From assembly GCA_005779525.1 (NCBI GenBank), contig SXIZ01000307.1, positions 1 through 24,006 on the forward strand: a DNA stretch of 24,006 bases, given 5' to 3'. Of this stretch, positions 7,518-15,548 are shown piece after piece. This DNA is from Methylococcaceae bacterium (GTDB taxonomy: Bacteria > Pseudomonadota > Gammaproteobacteria > Methylococcales > Methylomonadaceae). The first letter of the stretch is position 1; each line of letters starts with the position of its first letter. Position numbers and translations under genes: made by a program. Below the pieces are notes generated by a model. That model worked only from the letters and a program-made list of their open reading frames with translations, was not told where the DNA came from and did not search any database.

Positions 7518-8624
7518 TTAACGCATAGCTTCAGTAACAACCGGAATACCGCGTAACGATGAAACTTGCTCCGCTGCAAACGTAGGCATAGGCTCTGGCA
7601 CCATATCACCCGTGGTTTTAGGACCACGCAATGAGACTAACAAACCTTTCAAAGGATTTTGCAACATGTCCGTCACCGCTGTTGCTTCATAACCACAATG
7701 CGCCATACAGTTTGCACATTTAGGATTGTTGGAATTACCGTATTTATCCCACGGAGTTTCTTCCATGAGGCCTTTAAAACTTGCTGCATTCCCTTCATCG
7801 GCTAATAAATAACAAGGTTTCTGCCAACCGAATACATTGCGCGTCGGGTTACCCCAAGGCGTACAAGCATAATTTTGATTGCCCGCTAAGAAATCCAGGT
7901 ATAAAGAGGAATGATTTAAACGCCAGTTACGATTTTTCCCTAATGCAAAAATGCCACGAAATAATTCTTTAACATCTTTGCCTTTGATAAATAAATCTTG
8001 CTGCGGAGCACGCTCATAGCTAAATCCAGGAGCAATAGTGACCCCTTCTATGCCTAAGGTCATTGCATAATCTAAAAACGCCGCGACCTCGGGTGCGTCT
8101 TCACCTTGGAATAAGGTGCAGTTGATATTCACCCGAAAGCCTTTACCGATAGCTAATTTAATCGCTTCTACCGCACGATCAAACACCCCTTCTTGACACA
8201 CCGAAGCATCGTGGCGCTCACGCATACCATCTAAATGAATAGAAAACGTTAAATAAGGGGACGGCGTGTAATCGTCTATACGCTTTTTCAGTAATAAGGC
8301 ATTGGTACACAAGTACACGAATTTCTTTCTAGCAACAATACCTGCGACGATCTGCGGCATTTCTTTATGAATTAATGGCTCGCCACCCGGAATAGAAACC
8401 ATCGGCGCACCACACTCATCGACAGCATCCAAACACTCTTGCACCGACAATCTTTTATCCAGAATTTCGTCAGGATAATCAATTTTGCCGCAACCTGCAC
8501 AAGCTAGATTACAACGAAACAGTGGCTCAAGCATTAAAACCAAGGGATACTTTTTAACACCTTTAAGCTTTTGTTTAATTAAGTAACTACCAACTGCTAA
8601 TTGTTGACGTAAAGGAACACCCAC
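7518..8624 (-). CDS. hpnH: radical SAM adenosylhopene synthase HpnH
   Basis: Radical S-adenosylmethionine enzyme that joins the 5'-deoxyadenosyl group to hopene, giving adenosylhopane, the first step of the extended side chain. The Fe-S motif FRCNLACAGCGKIDYP (Cys38, Cys42, Cys45) and the SAM-binding IPGGEPL (about 78-84) are clear. A C-terminal cysteine cluster (CTPWGNPTRN, CYLL, CANCMAHCGY) may bind a further cluster. Three starts are possible: GTG 8633, ATG 8630, GTG 8624. Only GTG 8624 has good spacing (8 bases) from the GGAG ribosome site at 8633-8636, and it yields MGVPLRQQLAVG, like the M-x-VPL start of known HpnH proteins. It is the first gene of the leftward operon. Confidence 0.95.
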   Translation of the reverse strand: MGVPLRQQLAVGSYLIKQKLKGVKKYPLVLMLEPLFRCNLACAGCGKIDYPDEILDKRLSVQECLDAVDECGAPMVSIPGGEPLIHKEMPQIVAGIVARKKFVYLCTNALLLKKRIDDYTPSPYLTFSIHLDGMRERHDASVCQEGVFDRAVEAIKLAIGKGFRVNINCTLFQGEDAPEVAAFLDYAMTLGIEGVTIAPGFSYERAPQQDLFIKGKDVKELFRGIFALGKNRNWRLNHSSLYLDFLAGNQNYACTPWGNPTRNVFGWQKPCYLLADEGNAASFKGLMEETPWDKYGNSNNPKCANCMAHCGYEATAVTDMLQNPLKGLLVSLRGPKTTGDMVPEPMPTFAAEQVSSLRGIPVVTEAMR

Positions 8625-8667
8625 GAGCATCACTCCAAAAAAATTTCAAAAAATCCAAACTAAATAA

Positions 8668-8696
8668 ACATGCTTAAATTAAAAAAACCAGCATGT
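8668..8696. repeat. 7-bp inverted repeat in the hpnH upstream region
   Basis: ACATGCT (8668-8674) and AGCATGT (8690-8696) enclose 15 bases that, read in the hpnH direction, include a seven-base T-run. It would lie in the hpnH leader if transcription starts further upstream. It may be a weak hairpin or a protein-binding site. Confidence 0.35.
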
Positions 8697-8890
8697 CGTA
8701 AAATAACAACAACGTAATTCTCGCCTATCCGCCCCAGCAACCCGAGCCAGCTTTATCGCCAACCCAATTGAGTTCCACTAAAAATTACATCATCTTAGGA
8801 ATTTTAATTGGGGAATTGCGGAAAAAATCAGCGCCACACTGTCCACTGAATTAACGTATAAAATTACATTTATTAGACAACATTACACCC

Positions 8891-8936
8891 AAATTTGCAT
8901 TTTTACAACAACAAGCAAATTAATTCATGCAAATTT
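8891..8936. repeat. 10-bp inverted repeat, candidate operator of the hopanoid operons
   Basis: AAATTTGCAT (8891-8900) is the exact reverse complement of ATGCAAATTT (8927-8936), 26 bases apart. A further GCAAATT half-copy lies between them (8915-8921). It sits near the middle of the divergent region, a suitable place for a regulator of both operons. Its AT-rich composition raises the chance of coincidence. Confidence 0.4.
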
Positions 8937-9047
8937 TTTGTACCGCCGACAAACGCAACACACATAGTTTACCCAACAAATTGTTTTAATTAACTTAATA
9001 AAAAAACACCCCTAAATTACTCAGGTTGTCAATTAAACAACATTGTT

Positions 9048-9076
9048 TTGCAAATAACCAACAAACAGTCTATCAT
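9048..9076 (+). promoter_or_regulatory. sigma-70 promoter candidate for the rightward hopanoid operon
   Basis: TTGCAA (9048-9053; 4 of 6) and TATCAT (9071-9076; 5 of 6) are 17 bases apart. Transcription would begin near 9083, leaving a leader of about 43 bases before the ATG at 9126. No Shine-Dalgarno sequence is evident before that ATG. Confidence 0.45.
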
Positions 9077-9125
9077 TACGCAAAAGATTTACCATTAAGC
9101 CACAAATATAGTTTTTTACCCACAC

Positions 9126-10223
9126 ATGAGCAAAGCACCCATGACCTTACTTAACCCGACAGCATTAGACGCAGTTTCTGACGATGCGTTTCAAGCGCTT
9201 TTGCTCGAGGGAGTTTCGCGTACTTTTGCCCTAACTATTCCGCAATTGCCTGCGGGCTTGTACCAAGTAGTAGCCAATGCCTACTTATTGTGTCGTATTG
9301 TTGATACCGTTGAAGATGAGGTTTCCCTCACTGCCAGCCAAAAAAAATATTTTTGCGACAATTTTATTGAAATCGTTGCTACGGGCAAAATGGCGCAGCA
9401 ATTTGCTGATGAACTTGCGCCACTGCTATCAGAACAAACCATCCCTGCAGAGCATACCCTTATTCAGGTTACCCCTCGGGTCATCGCCATTACCCATTCT
9501 TTTGCGCCTGAGCAAATTGCAGCTTTGGCTGAATGTGTAAAAACTATGGCTGCTGGCATGCCGATTTTTCAGGCTCAGAATTTACATGCTGGACTGCCAA
9601 CATTAGCGGACATGGATAGATATTGTTATTACGTAGCCGGGTGTGTCGGTGAAATGCTAGCAAAATTGTTTTGCCATTATTCACCTGAAATTGCGCAACA
9701 TCAGCAAGAATTACTCAAATTATCCGTATCATTCGGACAGGGTTTGCAGATGACCAATATTCTTAAAGACATTTGGGATGACGCGCAACGCGGCGTCTGC
9801 TGGTTACCGCAAGATATTTTCGATAGCACGGGCTTTGATCTGAGCACGCTATCTCCCAGCACCGATGATGAACGCTTTCGTCAAGGCTTAGCAGAGTTAA
9901 TCAGTATCGCACATCAGCATTTACAAAATGCCTTGACTTACACCCTATTGCTTCCTAGCCATGAAACGGGTATTCGCAATTTTTGCTTATGGGCATTAGG
10001 TATGGCGGTTTTATCTTTGCAAAAAATTAAACAAAACCTTGATTTTAAACAATCTTCACAAGTCAAAATTTCGCGCAACAGCGTCAAAGCCACCATTTTG
10101 GCGACCAAATTGACGGTGCGCAGTAACTTTTTATTAACACAATTATTTAAATTTGCCAGCCGGGGAATTTCAGCACCCCGCGGACAATATTTATTAACTA
10201 CTTATGCAGCAAAATCTGGCTAA
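9126..10223 (+). CDS. sqs: squalene synthase, single-enzyme (SQS) type
   Basis: Condenses two farnesyl diphosphates to presqualene diphosphate and reduces it to squalene. The 365-residue all-alpha protein has SRTFALTIPQLP (31-42), the first aspartate motif DTVED (60-64), RYCYYVAGCVGE (165-176) with the catalytic tyrosine region, and FGQGLQMTNILKDIWDD (203-219) holding the second aspartate motif (D215, D219). A segment VKISRNSV (313-320) aligns by eye with VKIRKGQAV of human squalene synthase, part of the reductase half-reaction site. This favours a complete NADPH-dependent SQS over the HpnC/HpnD partners or phytoene synthase, and no hpnC, hpnD or hpnE is in the window. It is the first gene of the rightward operon, 11 bases before shc. 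Confidence 0.9.
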   Translation: MSKAPMTLLNPTALDAVSDDAFQALLLEGVSRTFALTIPQLPAGLYQVVANAYLLCRIVDTVEDEVSLTASQKKYFCDNFIEIVATGKMAQQFADELAPLLSEQTIPAEHTLIQVTPRVIAITHSFAPEQIAALAECVKTMAAGMPIFQAQNLHAGLPTLADMDRYCYYVAGCVGEMLAKLFCHYSPEIAQHQQELLKLSVSFGQGLQMTNILKDIWDDAQRGVCWLPQDIFDSTGFDLSTLSPSTDDERFRQGLAELISIAHQHLQNALTYTLLLPSHETGIRNFCLWALGMAVLSLQKIKQNLDFKQSSQVKISRNSVKATILATKLTVRSNFLLTQLFKFASRGISAPRGQYLLTTYAAKSG

Positions 10224-10234
10224 TAGGATGCACC

Positions 10235-12190
10235 ATGTTTACTGATTCCAATACACATACACATCACCACCCTGCCGAAAATAGCGCAACTGCGATCACC
10301 TCTTACGCAGCAAATCTGGAAGCCGCAATTTCCAGTGCGCAAGACGCCTTGTTAAAACTACAACACCCAGATGGCTATTGGGTATTCGAACTGGAGGCGG
10401 ATTGCACGATTCCAGCAGAATACATCATGATGATGCACTATTTGGATGACATTAACGCTGAACTGCAAGCAAAAATTGCAGTCTACCTGAGATCACGTCA
10501 GGCAGAAGACGGCAGCTACCCACTATTTACTGGTGGCCCTGGCGATATTAGCTGTAGCGTCAAAGTTTATTATGCGTTAAAAATGGCGGGCGACAGCCCG
10601 GATGCGCCACACATGAGTCGTTTGCGCGAGTATATTCTCAGCCAAGGCGGGGCCGCAAAAGCCAATGTGTTCACGCGTATCGCCTTAGCGATGTTTGAGC
10701 AATTACCTTGGCGCGGTGTGCCCTATATTCCGGTGGAAATCATGTTGTTTCCCAGCTGGTTCCCTTTCCATTTAGACAAAGTGTCTTACTGGTCCAGAAC
10801 CGTGATGGTACCTTTATTCATCTTGTGCACCTTGAAAGCAACCGCCAAAAACCCGTTGCAAGTGAATATTCTGGAGTTATTTGTTACCCACCCAGATTTG
10901 GAACAACATTATTTTCCAGAACGCACCTTATTGAATAAATTCTTTTTAGGTTTGGATAAATTAGGGCGCGCCACGCGGCCCCTGATCCCTAAAAAAATGC
11001 ATGAAAAAGCCATTGCAAAAGCTAAAGATTGGTTTATCGAACGTTTAAATGGCGAAGACGGTCTAGGCGGGATTTTCCCTGCGATGGTCAATGCTTATGA
11101 AGCCATGTTATTGTTAGGCATGCCCGCCGATCACCCGCATGTAGTCGTCGCCCGCCAAGCGATTGATAAATTATTAGTGATCAACGAACATGACGCGTAT
11201 TGTCAACCCTGCTTGTCGCCCGTGTGGGACACAGGTTTGAGTGTTTTGGCTTTACAAGAAGCCGACAAAGTCAAAAATGCCGCCAGCTTGACCCGTGCTT
11301 ATGACTGGTTAAAAAGCAAACAATTACTGGACCAACCAGGGGATTGGCAAGTTTCACGCCCTCATTTAGCAGGCGGTGGCTGGGCGTTTCAATTTGAAAA
11401 CCCATATTATCCCGATGTTGATGATACCGCCGTGGTGGCATTTGCGATGGCCGATTCGGGCTTACCCGACTTAGAAGAATCCATCCATCGTGCCACACGC
11501 TGGATCGTGGGCATGCAATCGGCAAATGGTGGCTATGGCGCATTTGACGTGGATAATACCTATTATTACCTCAATGAAATTCCTTTCGCGGATCACGGTG
11601 CTTTACTTGACCCACCTACCGTTGATGTCAGTGCACGTTGCGCCATGTTAATGGCCAGAGTCGCGCAAGATCATGACGAATATTTGCCTGCGTTAAAACG
11701 CACTATCGAATACATTCGTGGTGACCAAGAAGCCGATGGCTCATGGTTTGGTCGCTGGGGCACCAACTATATTTATGGCACGTGGTCTACGCTAATAGGT
11801 CTGGAACAAACCGATTTACCCAAATCTGATCCTATGTACGTCAAAGCCGCACACTGGCTGAAAAGCGTACAACGTGAAGACGGCGGCTGGGGTGAAGATA
11901 ATTTTAGTTATCACGATACCAGCTTTAGTGGTCGTTACCGTTTCAGCACGGCCTTCCAAACCGCATGGGCGGTATTGGGTTTAATCGCTGCTGGTGAAGT
12001 CCATAGCCCAGAAGTCAAAGCGGGTATTGACTTTTTATTACGCACCCAACAAAGCAATGGTATTTGGAATGATAAGTGTTTCACTGCCCCAGGATTTCCA
12101 CGAGTGTTTTATCTGAAATACCACGGCTACGATAAATTTTTCCCGCTTTGGGCCTTGGCCAGATACCGTAACGAGTTAATTAAACAGTGA
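10235..12190 (+). CDS. shc: squalene-hopene cyclase
   Basis: Membrane-associated enzyme (also called HpnF) that cyclises squalene to hopene and hopanol. The protein has 651 residues, the usual length. The catalytic acid motif DVDDTA is at 394-399. Repeated QW motifs stabilise the alpha/alpha barrels: QHPDGYWVFE (43-52), RQAEDGSYPL, QSANGGYGAF, QEADGSWFGRW, QREDGGWGEDNF and QQSNGIWND. The C-terminal YLKYHGYDKFFPLWALARY is typical. The first 30 residues are variable and contain a histidine-rich stretch (THTHHH). The ATG has AGGA seven bases upstream. The TGA stop overlaps the GTG start of hpnG (GTGA). Confidence 0.98.
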   Translation: MFTDSNTHTHHHPAENSATAITSYAANLEAAISSAQDALLKLQHPDGYWVFELEADCTIPAEYIMMMHYLDDINAELQAKIAVYLRSRQAEDGSYPLFTGGPGDISCSVKVYYALKMAGDSPDAPHMSRLREYILSQGGAAKANVFTRIALAMFEQLPWRGVPYIPVEIMLFPSWFPFHLDKVSYWSRTVMVPLFILCTLKATAKNPLQVNILELFVTHPDLEQHYFPERTLLNKFFLGLDKLGRATRPLIPKKMHEKAIAKAKDWFIERLNGEDGLGGIFPAMVNAYEAMLLLGMPADHPHVVVARQAIDKLLVINEHDAYCQPCLSPVWDTGLSVLALQEADKVKNAASLTRAYDWLKSKQLLDQPGDWQVSRPHLAGGGWAFQFENPYYPDVDDTAVVAFAMADSGLPDLEESIHRATRWIVGMQSANGGYGAFDVDNTYYYLNEIPFADHGALLDPPTVDVSARCAMLMARVAQDHDEYLPALKRTIEYIRGDQEADGSWFGRWGTNYIYGTWSTLIGLEQTDLPKSDPMYVKAAHWLKSVQREDGGWGEDNFSYHDTSFSGRYRFSTAFQTAWAVLGLIAAGEVHSPEVKAGIDFLLRTQQSNGIWNDKCFTAPGFPRVFYLKYHGYDKFFPLWALARYRNELIKQ

Positions 12191-12912
12191 TTACAGGGAT
12201 TGTTATTGCCTTACCGGAGGAAATCGGAAGCCTAACTGCACATCAAATTCGCAGAGGCGAGCGGATCTTCATCCATGACTCGCTACTTGTCACCTGCTCT
12301 GGCGCAGGCCCGTTGAATGCGGGCTTTGCTGCCGAGCAACTTATCGCGCACGGGGCTCAACGACTCATTAGTTGGGGCTGCGCTGCAGCACTGGACCCAC
12401 AATTAAAACCCGGCGATTTAGTGCTAGCAACACAGCTGCTTGCCGATGATGGGACGGCGATGGCAATTACGCATGCGTGGCAGCAACATACGCAACAGCT
12501 TCTCGCCCAGCAGGTACCTCTACGCACCGGAACTTTACTTGAAAGTGTGGGCATAGTCACGCATGCGCATGCAAAGCAGTCTTTGTTTGCTGCCAGTCAG
12601 GCGGTTGCCTTAGATATGGAAAGTGTAGCTATCGCTCGTGTGGCGCAACAACACGCTTTGGAGTTTTTAGCGATCCGCGCTATTGCTGATCCTGCCAGTC
12701 TTTCTTTGCCTTTAGCAGTGAGTCACGCCATGAATGCTGCGGGTGAAATGGATATACGCAAATTACTTATTTATATTGTGCAACATCCTAGTGAAATTCC
12801 CGCACTGATCAAACTCGGTTTACATTTTAATGCCGCTAAATATACTTTGAAAACCGTTGCCAGACAGCTAGATGCCATACTCGCATGCAACGAGCCTTCT
12901 ACTTTGACGTAA
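12187..12912 (+). CDS. hpnG: adenosylhopane nucleoside phosphorylase HpnG
   Basis: Phosphorylase-fold enzyme that removes adenine from adenosylhopane, leaving a ribosylhopane (phosphate) intermediate after HpnH has acted. It has 241 residues with the purine nucleoside phosphorylase/MTAN fold: IVIALPEE (5-12), CSGAGPLNA (37-45), SWGCAAALDPQLKPGDLVLA (62-81), the nucleoside-binding DMES (143-146) and RAIADPAS (164-171). The DMES and RAIAD motifs are the family's purine and catalytic elements. Translation begins at GTG 12187, overlapping the shc stop, so expression is coupled. hpnN follows after six bases. Confidence 0.92.
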   Translation: MITGIVIALPEEIGSLTAHQIRRGERIFIHDSLLVTCSGAGPLNAGFAAEQLIAHGAQRLISWGCAAALDPQLKPGDLVLATQLLADDGTAMAITHAWQQHTQQLLAQQVPLRTGTLLESVGIVTHAHAKQSLFAASQAVALDMESVAIARVAQQHALEFLAIRAIADPASLSLPLAVSHAMNAAGEMDIRKLLIYIVQHPSEIPALIKLGLHFNAAKYTLKTVARQLDAILACNEPSTLT

Positions 12913-12918
12913 ACACGC

Positions 12919-15534
12919 ATGACCAAGCACAAATCCATTTTTTTAAATACCTTGCTCTGGTGTCGCCAAGGCATTTTGTTCTATCCCTGGACGTTATTAA
13001 TCCTGTCTTTTTTAGCCTGTGCTTATACTAGCTATTATGTGTATAACCATCTGACGGTTAACACCAATACTGCTGAAATGTTATCTCCAGATTTACCGTT
13101 TCAGAAAAACCAAAAGCGCATTGAAAACGCCTTTCCTTTGGAAGCGGCTACCATTATTTTGGTCGTTGAAGCCGATACCCCTGAAGAGACGTCGCAAGCA
13201 AGTACAGAATTAGCTGCGACTTTAAGTCAACACCCGCAACATTTCCATGCCGTTTATACCCCGACGGAAAATGATTTTTTTCGGCAGCAAGCATTGCTAT
13301 ACCTTGAACCTGGCGAACTTGAAAACCTAGCGAAAAAACTCACAGATGCTCAGCCCTTTATTGGACATTTAGCGCAAAACTATAGTTTGGACGGCCTACT
13401 GGGGATTATTGGCTTAGCGTTGGAGAAACAAGAGCAAGACTTACCTATGGATTTAGATCCATTATTACACGCTATTAACACTACGATTCAACGGCAACTT
13501 GCTGGTAATCCACATAAATTATCTTGGCAAGAATTATTAGCAGAAAATAAACTTAATACCAATGCCAAAAGAAGTCTAGTGGTCGCTAAACCCATTATGG
13601 ACTTTAGCGCGATGTTGCCTTCTGAACAGGCACAACTCGCCGTGCGTGCCGCTAGCCAAGAATTGATGGCCAAAAATCCTTCTGTCAAAGTGCGCATTAC
13701 TGGCGAAACCGCCTTGGAACATGAAGAACTAGAAAGCGTCAGCAATGGTGCGCAACTTTCTGGGATAGTCTCGTTTGTCTTAGTCTGTGTTATTCAATGG
13801 ATAGGCATACGTTCATTTAAACTGTTGATTAGCACTTATATTGTGTTGGTCATGGGCTTAATTTTTACCGCTGGCTTTGCCGCCATTAGCGTGGGGCATT
13901 TAAATGTCATCTCTATCGCGTTCGCCAGCTTGTACATAGGTTTAGGGGTGGATTATGCCATCCATATTTGTTTGTATTACCGCGAACATAAAGCCGATGG
14001 TTATTCGAATATGGATGCCATTTTGTATAGCTTGGAAGGCGTAGGCTCTTCCCTCTGTTTATGCGCTTTATCTACCGTTATCGGGTTTATTGCATTTATT
14101 CCCACGGATTATGCCGGCGTCTCGGAATTAGGGATTATCTCAGGTGGCGGTATTATCATCGGCTTAATCATTTCCTTGACCGTGATGCCCGCATTGCTGA
14201 ATGTGATGCCAGTCAATCATCCTAAGCCTATCCATTCGTCATTTTCCCCTAACTTTTTAGTGACGTTCCCCTTCCATTTTGCCAAATCCATCAAATGGGT
14301 CTCGATACTGCTTGCAATCGCGTCCTGTTTTATTTTGACCAAGCTGACGTTTGATTCCAATCCGATAAATTTACGCGATCCACACAGCGAATCCGTCATT
14401 ACCATTAAAGAATTATTACGCTCGCAAACTGATTCACCTTTTGCATTAACCAGTCTAGCGGATAGCTTGCCCGCAGCGGACGCTTTAGCCGCTAAAATGG
14501 CACAACTGCCTTCCGTTCACGAAGCGATCACCCTATCCAGTTTTGTCGCCAAAGATCAAGAGGAAAAATTACTGATTATTGAAGACTTAAATTTAATTTT
14601 AGGTAATCAGTTAACCCACTTTAGCACGCAAATTGACGCACATTCTGAGCCCAAAGCAGCCTTGTTGAAATTTAATGCAACCCTGAAGCAGGCAATCAGC
14701 GAAGGTAATAGGCAGGCGCCGTTAGACAGTTTGCAACAATTGCAAAGCAGCATTGACAGTTTAATCCAGCAAGCCGATGCCGCTGCAGATCCTGCGGCCA
14801 GCTATAGCTTGCTAGAGCATAATCTGCTGGATTTATTACCCTTTACCATGCAACGTTTACGCAGCAGTTTAAGCGCCACGGATTTTGGCCTTGAGGATAT
14901 TCCAGATTATTTACGTATACATTGGGTGAGTAAGGACGGCGTGTATAAAGTGTTGATTGCCCCCAAAAAGGATCAAAACATCATCGAAAACCAAAGAGAG
15001 TTTGTCGCAGAAGCACAAGCGGTGGATTCGGCGGTTTCAGGATTACCCGTTGCCAATCATGCGTCTGGCGATGCTGTAGTCAAAGCCTTTGTGCAAGCAT
15101 TTAGCAGTGCTTTTTTAGCTATTTTTATTTTATTATTAATTATTTATCGTAATCTCAAGCACACGTTATTGGTCATTCTGCCTTTGTCCTTGGCCGCCTT
15201 ACTTACCGGGGCCACCAACGTGTTACTGGATAATCCTTTTAATTTTGCCAACATTATTGCCCTACCCTTATTGCTGGGGATGGGCATTGATAGCAGTATC
15301 TTAATTATGCACAAACTGCACTTTAATTTAGATGAAGATGAAAACCTGCTGCAAACCAGTACGACGCGCGGAATTATCTTTGCTTCAATTACGACGCTAT
15401 GCAGTTTCTCCAGTCTTGGATTGACGGGCCATCAAGGCATGGCCAGCATGGGCATATTGCTGTCTATCGGACTGTTATTTACGGTACTTTGTTCTTTAAT
15501 CGTCCTGCCCGCGTTTAGTGGCAAAAGAATTTAA
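12919..15534 (+). CDS. hpnN: hopanoid transporter HpnN (MMPL/RND family)
   Basis: Inner-membrane RND-type transporter that moves hopanoids toward the outer membrane; this role was shown for HpnN in Rhodopseudomonas palustris. The 871-residue protein has the MMPL duplicated layout: a first helix at about 20-42, a large periplasmic domain, helices at about 275-425, a helix at about 455-473, a second periplasmic domain and a final block at about 735-868. Both halves carry the intramembrane aspartate motif: GLGVDYAIH (Asp345) and GMGIDSSI (Asp791). The periplasmic part has NTNTAEML after the first helix. It sits between hpnG and hpnO. No clear ribosome site precedes the ATG, so coupling to hpnG is probable. 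Confidence 0.94.
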   Translation: MTKHKSIFLNTLLWCRQGILFYPWTLLILSFLACAYTSYYVYNHLTVNTNTAEMLSPDLPFQKNQKRIENAFPLEAATIILVVEADTPEETSQASTELAATLSQHPQHFHAVYTPTENDFFRQQALLYLEPGELENLAKKLTDAQPFIGHLAQNYSLDGLLGIIGLALEKQEQDLPMDLDPLLHAINTTIQRQLAGNPHKLSWQELLAENKLNTNAKRSLVVAKPIMDFSAMLPSEQAQLAVRAASQELMAKNPSVKVRITGETALEHEELESVSNGAQLSGIVSFVLVCVIQWIGIRSFKLLISTYIVLVMGLIFTAGFAAISVGHLNVISIAFASLYIGLGVDYAIHICLYYREHKADGYSNMDAILYSLEGVGSSLCLCALSTVIGFIAFIPTDYAGVSELGIISGGGIIIGLIISLTVMPALLNVMPVNHPKPIHSSFSPNFLVTFPFHFAKSIKWVSILLAIASCFILTKLTFDSNPINLRDPHSESVITIKELLRSQTDSPFALTSLADSLPAADALAAKMAQLPSVHEAITLSSFVAKDQEEKLLIIEDLNLILGNQLTHFSTQIDAHSEPKAALLKFNATLKQAISEGNRQAPLDSLQQLQSSIDSLIQQADAAADPAASYSLLEHNLLDLLPFTMQRLRSSLSATDFGLEDIPDYLRIHWVSKDGVYKVLIAPKKDQNIIENQREFVAEAQAVDSAVSGLPVANHASGDAVVKAFVQAFSSAFLAIFILLLIIYRNLKHTLLVILPLSLAALLTGATNVLLDNPFNFANIIALPLLLGMGIDSSILIMHKLHFNLDEDENLLQTSTTRGIIFASITTLCSFSSLGLTGHQGMASMGILLSIGLLFTVLCSLIVLPAFSGKRI

Positions 15535-15548
15535 CATTTGAGGTCACC

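Larger units (their letters stand above)
8634..9125. promoter_or_regulatory. AT-rich divergent control region between hpnH and the squalene synthase gene
   Basis: About 490 bases with no convincing gene. It must carry the promoters of both hopanoid operons. It contains a sigma-70-like promoter facing right (9048-9076), a 10-bp inverted repeat (8891-8936), a 7-bp inverted repeat close to hpnH (8668-8696) and a 10-base direct repeat AAAATTACAT (8781-8790 and 8860-8869). I could not place the leftward promoter with confidence, so the hpnH leader may be long. No riboswitch family is recognised. Confidence 0.6.

Noticed and set aside
8634..9125. Possible riboswitch or small RNA in the long hopanoid control region
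   Set aside because: Apart from short AT-rich inverted repeats I find no known riboswitch core or clear terminator, so I cannot support an RNA gene.
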